A stretch of 64,000 nucleotides of DNA from Pyronema omphalodes (Eukaryota > Ascomycota > Pezizomycetes > Pezizales > Pyronemataceae). The notes beneath the pieces are model-generated. The model ran no database searches, had not been told where the DNA came from, and saw only the letters and a list, made by a program, of their open reading frames with translations. A program made the translations under genes and the position numbers. The stretch is taken from positions 310,001 to 374,000 of the forward strand of contig JAJJXM010000053.1 in NCBI GenBank assembly GCA_024516155.1. Direction: 5' to 3'. Positions 11,116-23,423 of the stretch are shown here, one piece after another; the stretch's first letter is position 1, and each line of letters opens with the position of its first letter.

Positions 11116-11577
11116 TATACACACCACCAGTCAGAAACTCCAACATACACACGATGAGCTATAACTTTCCTCTTTCCTCTACTATTGTATCAGGCTTACC
11201 TTAGACTTTCAGGTTTTCAAGAGGCTTAAACATTCTATCTCAGACTAGGTATATATCTCAGCGTGGTTACGATTGGGGACCTAAATTCTATTCCTGACTA
11301 ACTATGAATCACTAAGTAGATTACAATATAATAGGCCAATGAGCTACGAAAGTGTTACTTAACGATAATAAAAATGGACGTGATCGAGTTCATGCATGTA
11401 AACAAAGTGCTTCTTGATGTGAAAATTGGTTAAACGAGCAATCATGGGGAATTAGGAGAAAATATTCGGAGAACTGCGGATACACAATTTCTACTTAAAT
11501 ATCATGGGATTTCCGGTCCCATCGGTACAGTCAGGCCTCACATTTGTCGGAGCTTTATATTCTATCAACGACGCTCC

Positions 11578-13153
11578 ATGAACTGGCAACCCCTTGAAGT
11601 CATTTTAGCCCTCAGGCTGGCCACAGCATCGGCTGTGGAATCCATTTTCATCCTGCTATCTTCCCATAACAAACCCGTTGATGAATGGTTCGGCCACAGA
11701 TCCAGTCCCACCGTCATGCTGGCCGTGTGTGCCATCGTTGCCAACATCTCCGTTCAATACGCATTATCCGAAGGTCTTTCCATCCAGTGGTGGCTTCAAG
11801 CTGCACCGAACCGCCGGAATATATCCTCCTACAAACGTCTACGGGATATCTATGAGCAAGGCACCAGTGTCTGGGTAGCCGTCTGGGGTGGACTTCGACT
11901 GAAATCCAACCGTGCCGGACTTGCATGCGTCGCCAGTGTGATAGTAGCTTTAAACGGACCCCTTCTTCAGCGAGCTTCGAAAGTTGAGTCGGTTCTTTAC
12001 ACCACGGATGTCGACATTATGACGAATTTGGCTGCTGAGGCTCCGACTGGGTTTTCGGGATTGAGGTCTGGAAGGTTATCGCAGACTTCGGCTTTGCAAC
12101 CGAGATTCGCACAGGTGATGAAAAGTTTCAACCAGAGGGATGATATTGTTTTTGGGAACAGTACTGGATGTAAGGGAATCTGCAAAACTGAGATTGAGGG
12201 GATGGGATTTTCGGTCAACTGTACTGAGGGAACTTATCCATATATCTTGGTGAGTGAGATGACGCTCAAAAACGGGACAATTGTCGACAATTACAGTGAG
12301 GATATCACATTTTCGTCCAACTTGAAACTACGACGGGGGCCTTCTGAGGAGTTAATGATTGAAATCGCTACACGATATAAGACCAAAAATGACACAGTCG
12401 GAACTGGTGTTGAAAGATTTAAGAAACTGCACGTAAGTCACGATTTTCTGCTCCAATAAAGGATATGGCTGCTAATTCAAAATCCCTAGTCTAATACCTG
12501 CCACAGTGAAATATCCTGTTACACTCGTCAACTCAACAGTTTCATTATCCGGCACAATTTTCGACGACTAAATCACCAACCAGATGAAGATAGTCGAAAT
12601 CACTGGTAGTGCACCGGGTCCCACAACTCTCGATGGCTACATATTAGCCACTAGCCAACGCTACAACACGGAAGCAATCGTCAGGAACGCCGGCGCGGTT
12701 GGATATGCCATGATGACGAGTGGGACATTGGTATTCGATTTCATGCAAGCGGGGGAACGTCCGTCTGACTATGAATTAATGACGTGGGGAAATCCAATGG
12801 ATGCAATCTTGCAGGGTATGAGAGAACTTATGTTCCGGTCAGCTGTGGCAGAGGGACCTTATTCTGGTGCTAAACTGAAGGCATCGAGAGGAACGATGTC
12901 CCTGCAACGGCAAATATACAAGACGGACCATACATTCCTTGGACTTGGAGTGACGGCTGTGATTTTGGGGGTGCTGGGAGTTATACCACTTTTCTGGAGG
13001 ATGTGGCAGCTGGATGAACCGGCTACTCTGAATCCAACAACGATTGCGGTTTCTTCGGCTCAGGGAAAACTCTGTATACTGAAGGGCGAGGGATCACTGG
13101 CAGGTACGGAATATAGTCAGATTCCATTGATGCAGATCCAACAGCAACGTTAG
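11578..13153 (+). pseudogene. Fungal multi-pass membrane protein, reading frame probably disrupted
   Basis: Frame 1 (11578-12432) encodes hydrophobic segments, a LYTTDVDIMTNLA region with several N-glycosylation sequons, and a VALNGPLLQRASK motif. I know that motif from uncharacterised ascomycete membrane proteins with a DUF3176-like layout (N-terminal helices, large outer domain, C-terminal helix). A 57-bp intron (12433-12489, GTAAGT...CTAG) follows. After it, the family-like reading (LIPATVKYPVTLVNSTVSLS, from 12491) is one base out of phase and meets TAA at 12569. The last part (12584-13153) then continues in that frame with a final membrane helix near LGLGVTAVILGVLGVIPLFW. Either a small deletion at the splice acceptor plus a stop have broken the gene, or splicing is unusual: a 45-bp intron GTTTCA...CCAG (12539-12583) would remove the stop but not the shift. 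Function unknown. Confidence 0.55.
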
Positions 13154-14638
13154 ACGTTAGACGTTTTAATCTTTAAAGCAAGAATGTTCTCTTTCTGGTT
13201 CTTGGTATTTTTCATGATGAGTGTTTATATATAGAGCATTTTGTACATTTCTTCTACAAAAAATTGATTACAGACCTTTGTAGACATCTACATAACCTAA
13301 CGGAATAAAGGATCAACCTTAACGGTCGAAGTTTGAGTCACCGCACCGCCATTTCATATTATGGGGAAGTCAGGCTTCTTTCATCACTCGCTTCCTGGAA
13401 GGAATCCTATAACTGTTTGCCAGCCCACGATTAAGGCGCGATAGGCTGATTTACTGGGTTCCTTTTCTTGGGCTGCGACAGATTATAGTTCACGGGGGAC
13501 GAGTTGACTGAGTTGGGCTTTCGTAGGGCTGTTCATTCTTTTCCTTCTTTCTTTTCACGGCGGTTACAGGATATAGGAGATAGGGGGCCTCATTAGATGG
13601 CTTCGGCCACGAGGATGAAATTCGGCTTTTCTTTGCATCCTGCATAGGCCCTTGAAGCCTCGGTCAGTGTAAGATTAAGATACAAATGGAAATGTAGATG
13701 CAAACCAGCCGACAATTGCTCCAGCCTCTGTTTTGATCGAAAAGGTCCATGGCTTGGCATGTTTTTTGCATCTTGACCCAAATTCCACTCTTTCATGAGA
13801 ATATGAGCTGACCTTATTTTTCATGTGCATGTTTCCAGCTATTATGTCTCAGCAAAGTGTAGCATAAAGGATGTACTTACATCTGTTACTCCCTCAAACA
13901 TAAAGCCTCCAGAGTGAGGTGTTAACGTCGATTCTTTGCAATATCACATCCGCATCTGGGAATACCTGCCTTTATAAGCTCCATAAGTAAGCCATACTTC
14001 CTCAATTATTGATTCTATCGTTGAGGGGAATGTCATCCGTGTACAATGAATCGAAACGAACAAGATGCAAGAACAGCTTGGCGACTTGACATTTGTTTGT
14101 CCCACTCTTCTGCATCTACTCTAGTACCCCCGATGTCAATTCTATGTATCAAAAATATAGTGTCCATAAGCCTTTCTTTATATCATAAATAAGCCTTTCA
14201 TGCATGAAAATATTCTACCGATAAGAGCGTGCGGATATGCAGAGACAGTGGGGTTCCGCGAAAAAGATATTTTTCCGTTTCTTCAGACGTATTAGAAGCA
14301 TATATTTTCCCTTCAATAGTCCTCATTACCCGTATTTAGGTTCTTATCAGGTCTCGGGACTAATTGCCGAACCACCGGATGTGACCTGGTCACCACGTCA
14401 CTCGGATTATGCGTACGGAGCAACGACGTCCTTACTTACTGATATCCATAGGGCTTTTATCTCCGGATCTAATATTCTATTATATATGGATCCGGTCGAT
14501 CATTTCATTGAATAAGACAAGGCTCGGAGTAACCTGTATAAAATTCATGGGTCATCCTCGTTCCCCGCTAACTACTCCCCGCGTCAATCCCTACACCTCA
14601 ACCCAAACGATACTCTTACATATTCCGGTGAAGGCAAC
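13154..14638. other. Intergenic region with one copy of a dispersed repeat
   Basis: No gene is supported. The notable content is the repeat copy at 13569-13681, which also occurs at 55.1 kb. Two copies of ATAAGCCTTTC lie near 14167-14200. An open frame at 14237-14515 shows no family resemblance. Confidence 0.5.
13569..13681 (+). repeat. Dispersed structured repeat, copy A
   Basis: About 113 bp that align with 55121-55237 in the same orientation. Shared blocks include AGGGGGCCTCATTAG (15 identical bases), GGCTTCGGCC, CGAGGA, GCATAGGCC and GATTAA. The block TGGC-TTCG-GCCA (13598-13609) forms a hairpin with a C(UUCG)G loop if transcribed. A second, weaker AGGC...GCCT stem lies at 13646-13660. 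No protein frame is shared. The element class is unknown; a SINE-like or MITE-like element, or a structured RNA, is possible. Confidence 0.6.
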
Positions 14639-15474
14639 ATGACTCTTTCAACCCCAGAACAGAATATCAGTATAGATTTCATGTCGCTTCCGATGGTAAT
14701 ACATTATGAGATCTTCATCCACCTCGACAGTTTCATCTCCGTTGTTCGCCTTGCACAAACATGCTCCTATCTAGCCAGTGTATGGAAAGTATACAGAAAC
14801 GGAATATCTAAAGAGGTACTGCATAGAGACAGCCGGATAGTCGGCGGTTCCAAATATCTCCCCACATATTCCGAAGCAATGGAGCTGCTTCGTGTTCAGA
14901 GTGCCGAATCTAAACCCGAAGGTGAGTTGTCAGAATTTTGTTGCATAACTTCGCAGACTCGCTCTCTAACCGAACCTTAACCCTAGATATCATGGATACA
15001 GTACGCCGTGCTCTGAGGAACGCATCGACTGTTGAGCAACTTTCGGCGTGTCTTTTCAATGAAATACCAATCTGCCGTTACATGACCTGTCCAAACCGCG
15101 ATTTTATAGCTCCGACATTTGGACCATGGAGTATATATGGCAGTGATCTACTACGGAAAGGCCTGTATAAACTATGGATTCGATCCTTACTAAAGAAAGA
15201 ACTTCGCCCTCCTTATCTAAGATTTGATAAGGATGCTGTGTATTCAAACGAGATGGCAATATTCATTTCTACACCAGACTGGTATGCGGATATGCTTCAA
15301 CGACGAACCGGATTTCCTAATGTCGAAAATATCATCGAGGGAGGAACAGAAATGACTATGTGCGAGTTTTCTGGAGGCCTCTTTCTCGAGGCAGAGGCAG
15401 TAGCCAAGAAAGTGAACATGGAGAAAAATCGGCCTGCAGGCAGCGGACTGTTGAATCCGTTAGGACAAGCCTGA
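14639..15474 (+). CDS. F-box-like protein, lineage-specific
   Basis: Exons 14639-14921 and 14987-15474 with a 65-bp intron (donor GTGAGT, acceptor CCCTAG, phase 1) give 256 residues. Residues about 13-50 (FMSLPMVIHYEIFIHLDSF, then VVRLAQTCSYLASVW) have the L-P-x-x-x-x-x-E-I-x-x-x-L pattern of an F-box-like domain. F-box proteins act as substrate adaptors of SCF ubiquitin ligases. No recognisable substrate-binding repeats follow. Many such F-box-like proteins with unrelated C-terminal parts exist in Leotiomycetes. The exon junction is well supported because the frame continues as DIMDTVRRALRNASTVEQLS. Target and role unknown. Confidence 0.7.
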
Positions 15475-16674
15475 GGATTCTTATCAGTCATATTTATCAG
15501 TTATCACTAGCAATAAACTAAATGCATTCTTAATCTGTTGTGGGTCCCGAATATGAGACTAGTTGGTGATTAGTCAAGTTACTCAAATACAGCAAGATAA
15601 TGCATGTAAGCATTCCAAGCGCTCATATATATAATCGTAGAATAAGACATGTAAAATCTTTCCAGACTGCGCATGATTATGACATGATTGACTGCTAGAT
15701 CTGTATGATACCCGTGAAACATTGTCTTAGAAAATTGGTGGGGGTATTATAATGTTGACAATTGGTATATAACTACTCAGAATGGACTAGTAGCTTTATT
15801 CCATTGCGTCTCTACTCATATATGCTCAGAGAAACCCGGTGACATCAAGGAAATCGGGCCAATTATGAAGCACAAGCCGATGCATGAGTACATGCTAGTA
15901 GTGAATTCCTGTAGGTTTCAAATTCCCCACGCTATTATTTCACATCAAAACTTATTATATGATCTCTATAAACATAATATTTATAACGGCTTTCTGTATT
16001 AGAAGCCGCTCCAACTGTAGATCTATCATCACTACGATTTTCACAAGATTTTCTCGACCGCATGGGCTTATCTGCATTGATAATCACTACGTATTTTTCA
16101 TGTTATGATTTCCAGATTTTCTCAGGGTTAATTTGACAGTTGAGCCGAAGCCATGATCGTCCATGGTATTTCCTGAATCCGAGATGCATTTCGGCCCCAC
16201 ATTTTCAAACTCATGATTCAAATGTCACTCGTCAGTACACAAACGCCGATTTGTATCAGTAAATAGAAAATCCTTAGGCGATGAATTATCTCCACTTTGA
16301 TATGCGGCAAGGAAGTTTTATACTAGCTCCGATGCAAGCTTTCCGATGATATCCTCCTAGGTCTAAGGCAACAGCACTTTTTATATTGGATAGTGGGGTT
16401 TCAAATCATTAAACCTCGTACAGCTGATGAAAAAACACACGGAACACTATCATAAAATCTTGGCTTGAAATATCATTTCCTCTTTTTGAGATTAACGTAA
16501 TGTATAGTTTCAGCATACGATTTTGTTTTGCACCTCTCTAGGATTCCAACAAGGTACGGTGAAGCCTATATAAACCTCGAGCTGAATCCACAATCTCAGG
16601 ACATCAATAACAGCACCAAGATCACTACCTCTCTCACAATCACCTCGAGCTCTTCAATTTAAAAAACCTCCATC
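15475..16674. other. Intergenic, AT-rich, promoter side of the secreted-protein gene
   Basis: About 1.2 kb of AT-rich sequence without a supported gene. Its last 150 bp carry a TATA-like element (16567-16574) and a CT-rich leader with CACCTCGAGCTC, consistent with a promoter for the gene at 16675. Confidence 0.5.
16567..16574 (+). promoter_or_regulatory. TATA box of the small secreted protein gene
   Basis: TATATAAA lies 101 bp upstream of the start codon at 16675 and is followed by a C/T/A-rich leader (CATCAATAACAGCACC) typical of well-expressed fungal genes. Confidence 0.6.
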
Positions 16675-17118
16675 ATGCAATTCTCCAAACTCTCTACCAT
16701 TGCTCTTCTCAGCTTCTTCACCTCCACCAACGCCTACGATATGTACCTCAAAAGCTGCAGTACCACTAACGGCTCACCCACCGTTGCCGACATCAACAAA
16801 GTCATTGACAGATTAAATAGTATGCATGGCTGCAGTCAACAAAACCCCTTTGGATCCCAATGCACAACTCTTCAGACCAGCGGCAGTGCTCACGCTGGCG
16901 TTTGCGGCTTCAAGTGGAGTTGGAACGGCCAAGATCAGGAAATTGACTGCCATATTGTGGCAAATGCTGCTATGTATGTATTCTGGAAAACAATATCGTG
17001 AGGTGGATTTACTGACGGCCTTTTCAATAGGTTGGTTATTAACAAGTGCAGCGGTGCCGGTGGTCGCGCAAGTGGAGAAGTCCAGGTTTCAACTGTGTTG
17101 AGGGTTACGATCTTTTGA
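16675..17118 (+). CDS. Small secreted six-cysteine protein (effector-like)
   Basis: Exons 16675-16973 and 17031-17118 are joined across a 57-bp intron (GTATGT...CAATAG, phase 2) into 128 residues. Residues 1-20 (MQFSKLSTIALLSFFTSTNA) are a textbook signal peptide, with cleavage expected after Ala20. The mature part has six cysteines at 28, 53, 63, 77, 92 and 106, an even number consistent with three disulphides. It has no membrane helix and ends with a GAGGRASGEVQV segment. I do not recognise the family with certainty. The size and cysteine count fit the small secreted proteins of plant-associated fungi, and some KP4-like killer-type proteins have a loosely similar look. The secreted location is well supported and the function is unknown. 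It has a TATA box and sits beside an 18-kb gene-free region. Confidence 0.75.
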
Positions 17119-19158
17119 GGATAGGTGTTTTTTTTATGATGTTACGGGCTTGATGTGGTTTATGAAAAATTATGCGTTATGATTGGAAATATCTGAGGTC
17201 TGCTTGGGGGAGTAACTTTTGATTTACTTTTATGAATTTCATGGCAATACAGTCGATTTCCCAGCCTTTGTTTGTGATTCATATGCAACTTACATCGCAT
17301 GAATATCAAACCAAATGCGAAGGATAAGCTCATAACGTTTGATCGGTGTAACTTCTATTCAAATAACGCTTAGCTAGACAATTATGCTTGAATGAAATAA
17401 CTTGAAAAAATCCCTCCAATGTCTCTACTTAGTAGATATTTCATCAAATAGATGTCGAGCTGGGCAGACGAACGTGAGGGCAAGTCATCAACCGCATAGG
17501 CAGTGTAGGTGCTTCTGAATTAGCCTTTGTTAGAATCTGGGGTTAGAAGTGAACCTGTTCTAAACAACAATTTACTCAACCTATCGCGTACATACAGAAA
17601 AGTTATGTGGTCATGTAGTTTTGATAGAATAGGAAGTTGGTAGCGTAAGAAATAAAGCATGTCTATTCCGATAGATACGTAAAAACGCGACTATGTTGGC
17701 TGTGAAAGTGGATATATAACAGTGTGCTTGTATCAACTTTCTTCAAGTTGCTAACCAACAGTGAATAAGCAGTGTTACTGGTTCTATACGTATGTTACAA
17801 TAGTAATGGCCGATGTGAGGTCAGTGTGTTTCGAGTTATATAACATGATTCAACATGTTATGTTCACCTCATGAAATATTGTCTTCTGCATATGTTAGTG
17901 CTCGAGAATACTAGCTTTTTCATGAATAAATTATCAGTCATCCTCATAGTACATTGTTGGTAATCGTAAACACTCCAGCGTTATATCTCTTGACTCGTTC
18001 TGACGTAGACATGGGGTTCAAGATTCTGGGACACAATTGGAGATTGTATGCTATTCTGTCTAATAGACTCCTCGAGCTGTCCACCCCGGCTCCTTGTAGA
18101 GAGCCTCAGATAGATATGAAGCCTTTGTTTCATGACTGGGGCCTTTTAGATTTGACAAAAATAAGAGTAATCGCGTTGTGTGGTTCAATTCTGGATCTAC
18201 AGTACTTGGCCAAAAGTTCTTGTCAATTTCGGAGGAGTTTCTGCAAGACACGCTTGTGTTACGAATGGTATAGCCCCACTACCATACATTGTAAAGGTTA
18301 TTTTGATTCTTAGGGGCTTATTAAGTTTATAGGTATTTCGGGTTGAAATGATTATCTGCGATGGAAATGGGTGCTGCTATCTAATGCGTATTGCTGCTAT
18401 GCGGAGTTAGTGTAGAAAGTGACCCGATGAGCCTTCGTATAAATTCCGTTTATCAATAGATATGTAATTCTGGTGTTCTGTTGCGCAAGTTCATTCAGAT
18501 GGTGGTTTTTGAAAGAGGTTCACATCGCGTTGCACAGACACTTTTGTCGCGAAACTACATCTTGAAGCGGGACGTTCGGGGGTTTGCCCGAGCCGAGTAT
18601 TGCCGGTACGGAATATGGCGACAGCGTATATCAACTGAAGTTAGAATAAAGCCGTTAGGAGTGTTGGAAGATTGCCGTGAATAGGCAATCCAGCTTGTCG
18701 TAACAAGGTCCTCGAGTTCGCTCAAGCCGAACCTTGAAGGGGACCAAGTGGGACACCAAACAGGGTTTGATCAGGAGGATGAGACTAGCCGACTTTTCTA
18801 CTATATATAATGCTTCCTCTCTGTGTATCGTCATCATTATCTACAATAGAACCGTCTGTCTCTCCCTGTCCTTTCTAACAAGGAGTAGTTGAATTATCTG
18901 GCGATGTATTCTAACGGAGTTCGCCATAAAAACTTTCACATGAACGGAATCTTCCGGACTACTTATTATTCTAAGCAAGTCTCTGGAGAGCTTTTGATGC
19001 AGGGTTACAAACTGTATAGGTAACTGTCTATTCAAACATTGAGTCCCTTTTTAATTTTTTCAAAGAATGCTCCAGTCTGGAAGTGGTACTTAGATATAGG
19101 TTTCATTGGCTCAGAAACTAGTAAGCTTTCAAACATTTGATGACGTTTGTGAACCATA

Positions 19159-19195
19159 CCCTAAACCCTAATGTATTAGGAGAAGGGTTTCAGGG
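19159..19195. repeat. Telomere-like motif in a stem-loop
   Basis: CCCTAAACCCTAAT is followed after two bases by ATTAGG and then AGGGTTTCAGGG. AAACCCT pairs with AGGGTTT, and the outer CCCT pairs with AGGG with a one-base bulge. CCTAAT/ATTAGG can also pair inside. The orientation (C-rich then G-rich) is opposite to that expected at a telomere fusion. Confidence 0.6.
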
Positions 19196-22100
19196 CTTAG
19201 CTTGTTCGACCCTGACTCTCATATTGTGGTGGTCTACCAAGTTGTGCGATACAAGATGTGTTCTGGGGCTAAGTCGGGGTTAATCGAAATTGTCAAGATC
19301 TCCGCGATCGCCGGTTGATAAGTCTCGAGCGCTTTACCATCACGTGAGTGAATAAACTAAGCAAGTCAAACGGTGTCAAGCCGTTCAAAGTGGAAAAAGT
19401 CAAACTAGTGTGGGCTTGATGCAGAAAGAGACTTTTAGGAGTTTTACGTCTGTGATGATATTTCTAATACAGCGCAGTAAGAACTAATGTTCGGGTTGAT
19501 CTTGCTGTTTTCGTCATGAACAATGATTCGCATTGATGGGACACTTTGGAATGATCCGTGAACGAGCAATGCCTATTGTATATTGATTAAGTACCACGGA
19601 AAAAGGATTTATGTATAGAATATTTTCTGTGATCTAGACAAACGAAATAAATCATGGAATCCAATACGTTTGCTGCCAAGGCATTTGCGCGTTGAGCCTT
19701 TAATTATCGTTAGCTGCCTGTAGATTGCGTGGATTGCTGCCTTCAAAAAGCCGGATTCTAAATTTCAGTTAAGCGAAGCATGTGAATATGCCATAAATCA
19801 CCGATAAGTCACGACAAGGGAATGGGTCGATCGATTCTGCAACGGTTTTGTAAATATGTGCATGGAATCTCATGGTCGAGAGACATCTCGACCTTTAACC
19901 AATATCATGTCTTTAGCAATTTATTTCTGAGACTTACAAGCGATTAATAAAGATTTATTCTCAGGTCCAGTCACTTGTGAAGCTTCGTAAACGCTTCATA
20001 CCGCACATGCACAATGGTTCACTCTACGCTTTGAATTCTCGGGACCAAAACGGCGTTTGCAGCTCACATCCGCCGGCGCATGATGCAGATCATATTAGCG
20101 CACTAACCAGAGGTATGAGGTAGATAGTACATACTAAGAACGGCTTACAACTTCCCCGAAATTCGGAACCAATCACTAGTGTTTTTTTCACCACTATTTC
20201 AACGACTATTGTTCCGTTCCACCAATTGTGAATTACTATGGATAAATATCACGCTTTTATACATCCGCTACGCGAAATTGAGTTTTGACTGGTATGTACA
20301 ACACCAACCTCTCGCTGGACTTGAGGGGTTGGATGAATGCGGACTTGAACGATTGTCTGCATATTCCTGTTTAAGACCGATTATCAGCTCCTCTTAGGAT
20401 AAATATTCGGAGTGTATAGGAATCGCAGAAAGAGTCATGATGACTCAATAATCAGGGCTGACAATGTTCATCTTCTAATAGAAATATGTACTCGGGGAAA
20501 ATCTTTGATGCTTGTTTCATTCCGTTAGTGGTATCAAATATCTACGGTTAAAAGAACAAAGTGGTACATATATGGCGTTATCTACGCCTCAGAAGTTAGG
20601 TTGTTCAATCGGATATGAGCGGCACTAGTTATAAAGAGATTGAAAACCGAACGTTGTTGGGACGAAGTGGCGACATTTCGGAAGCGTCCACGGTTTCATT
20701 CGGACTCAACTTGCAATATCTCGGAGAGTTCACCGCCGCAAAGGATAAATCTGCATTGCACCGGATATAGCATAGTTTTGCAAGGTCCGTTTGACAAGGC
20801 TTCTAGCGAGCCTTCAATGGGGTGCGATAAAACAGCAGTCAGTTTCTGTGTTAATGAGGTGTATTTTCTAGGTCTTAGATACGGCTATTACCGTTGGTTC
20901 TGAAGTAAATCGATTGCACATGAGAAGAGATAGAGTGTCCAGCACTTATCCCATATCGATGCTTCATCGCTGTCAATGTGGCCAGGCTTGAAACTAAGCC
21001 CGTTTCGTTTCATGATGGCACTAGTCGACTTGATTCCAAATCCGATTCGATGTACCGGTTTTCACCGATCAGGTGAGACCATAAAGCTATCTCTAAGAGC
21101 CTTCTTTTTTCTTTCTGTTCAGCTGGTCTATACATAGGCAGATTGATACGATACTGTATGATTGTTGTTGCCTCGGTGAAGGAAGTCAGTCCTCCGGATG
21201 CTGCCTAGAGTACAAAATTCCATATTTTACAATCTTTTATTGAGCTGCAAAGTCATCTTATATTAAGCGGAATTAAAGCATGGTTCAACAAAATATGGCA
21301 TCTAGTCAGCATGGGAAAGAATCTCGATTGCTGAGCTATGCCTATGCATGGATTTTCTCTTAGCCACGGCTGAAATGTATTTCAAGTCGGCATGTATACT
21401 ATCGTACAAACTGACAGCCCAGCTTACTAGCCTTATAGAAGTCAATGACATATATCTTTTCAGTATGAGATAAATAGCTCTTGTAGTCTTAATGACTAAG
21501 TGTCTATTTCCGCACACTCCTAGCCGAGTGAGACTAACAAAATCCACTTCTAAGTCATAGAGATTTGACACTAAAGATACTGAAAACTCAATCCTAGACT
21601 TTCATCAAGATGTGTGCACTAGGAAAAGACTATAAGGTAACTACTGAGTTGTCGTTGTAGTAAGTTCCGGGGTTTTGTCATTGCGTAACAACATGTATAT
21701 GAAAAGTTCTACGCGATCCCTGTTGCCTGCCCCCCAGAATTTGTCGAAGGAAAACAGTAACGCTAAAGATACTCATATTAGTGGCACACAGCAAGATATG
21801 AAGTCACAGGAGTCACAGAACGGGGTAATATGCGGCGTGTAGAGTAGTAGATTACAAGGTTTATCGTGAAAATTTCTGATACTTGAGAAATATAAACGGG
21901 CTTGCAACAAACTTATGTATAAGCCTGTAATAGAATTTTAGCATTAAGCTCATTCTCAAGGTTATGTCATAAAATACGAGGATTTTCCTTCGCGCTAAAA
22001 GGTCCATGGAGAAGATGCTTTCCAACCATTGACCCCCCGCGCCAATGGCATTCTACCATAACAAGTGATTAAAGTTCCTGACCTGTCAATAATCTATGAA

Positions 22101-23362
22101 CGTGGAATACCCCTGATTTTCTCAAATTCACATGGATATCTGTCCAGGTTTACTCCCTGCCTGTGAAGTACATACATCCGCACCTTAATGTACATTCGGT
22201 CACATACCCCTTGTCGAAGCTTGTCTTTGAGTTACATACTGTGTAGGGTCTGATCCTCACAACACCTCTACAACACTTTGGAATACCACCGTAATGGATC
22301 TCGGTTAATTCCCTAGGGTCATCAATCGATAGCCGCGAGGCGTTAGTTGTCGATCCAAGTGATACGCATTATCAATGACCAATTATGGCGACCGGCAACT
22401 CCTATCAACAATTTACACGTGATAGAACCAAAATGCCTAGAAGTATGGACAATACTGAGAAAATATTTGGAAATCTTGTCAATTACTGAAAAATACCTAA
22501 TACAACCGCCTAGTATGGGCGTGAAAGATGTTGGTTTGCTCAGATATTCGAATTTCATTCAAGTTAGTCTAGCTATGACGTCATAGACTTGACTTCTTAC
22601 ATCGGCTCAAAATCGCGGCAATATGTAATTGTGTATTTCTTCTGACTGCTTAGAAATTTATTGCAACACATATGATTTTATACGAAGCTGTTTCTCGTAA
22701 GCTTAAAGGCTTCAATAAACCTCGTAATATCCGACTTCGATTAAATGTGCCATTTACAATTCGATTTTGAGTGATGTTTAAACTTTATGAATTCGATATC
22801 TGCCAATGCAATAAAAATCTTTTGTCTATTCAATAGCTCTCAGCCTTGGTTGACTTCACCGGTAATATGCAATGACCCATAATCTACGCGCTGAATTCAT
22901 CGATACCATATCCGTAACAGCTGGGTTGCAATAATGTGTGCACACCATCTTTCCTGGAACTTGCCGATGCCACCGGCATTTCTGTCGCTATAAGTGATAA
23001 GGCAGTTGAAGGAGAGTGGCGTAGCTCGCGATACTGTGGAATGTGCTTTTGCTAGTTGTATAAACTTAGTCCGACGGGCTTGCGTAAGCATTCAATTAGC
23101 AGATAACACCGTAGTTTTACAGACGTCGCCAGAAACGAAGTCCCAACTCCACGTATGCGTGGCTTGTATAATTTCTAAATCTCACATAGTAATTATGCTA
23201 AGAAAACGCGTTCCGACTAAATAAAATGTATGGGATCGGATGAGTTTAGTAATCTTTGTAAACTAAGGTATCCATTTCACATCAAGGATAGAAGTCGTTG
23301 GTTTCTGTTCAAAGAGATCTAATTAATATTCCAAATAGTATGATAAACACAAGGATCATGTC

Positions 23363-23423
23363 TGGTACCACAGAAGGAAGCTGGGAATGATCACTTCAAC
23401 CTGGAAATCTGCTTGTGGTACCA
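23363..23423. repeat. Inverted repeat with 10-bp arms
   Basis: TGGTACCACA at 23363-23372 is the exact reverse complement of TGTGGTACCA at 23414-23423, with a 41-bp spacer. Each arm contains the palindrome GGTACC. No gene is adjacent. Confidence 0.6.

Larger units (their letters stand above)
10351..11577. repeat. Repeat-rich intergenic region
   Basis: No gene is supported. From left to right there are a T-rich run, a G-rich tract at 10424-10490, imperfect (CACTCAT)n repeats at about 10705-10840, several copies of a GTCTTGGTACGTATGTAT-like unit at about 10996-11105, and a perfect 26-bp palindrome at 11090-11115. The rest to 11577 is unremarkable AT-rich sequence. Confidence 0.7.

Noticed and set aside
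19159..19195. Possible relic of a telomere-telomere fusion
   Set aside because: A fusion should read TTAGGG followed by CCCTAA. Here the order is reversed, and the array is only about two units long.
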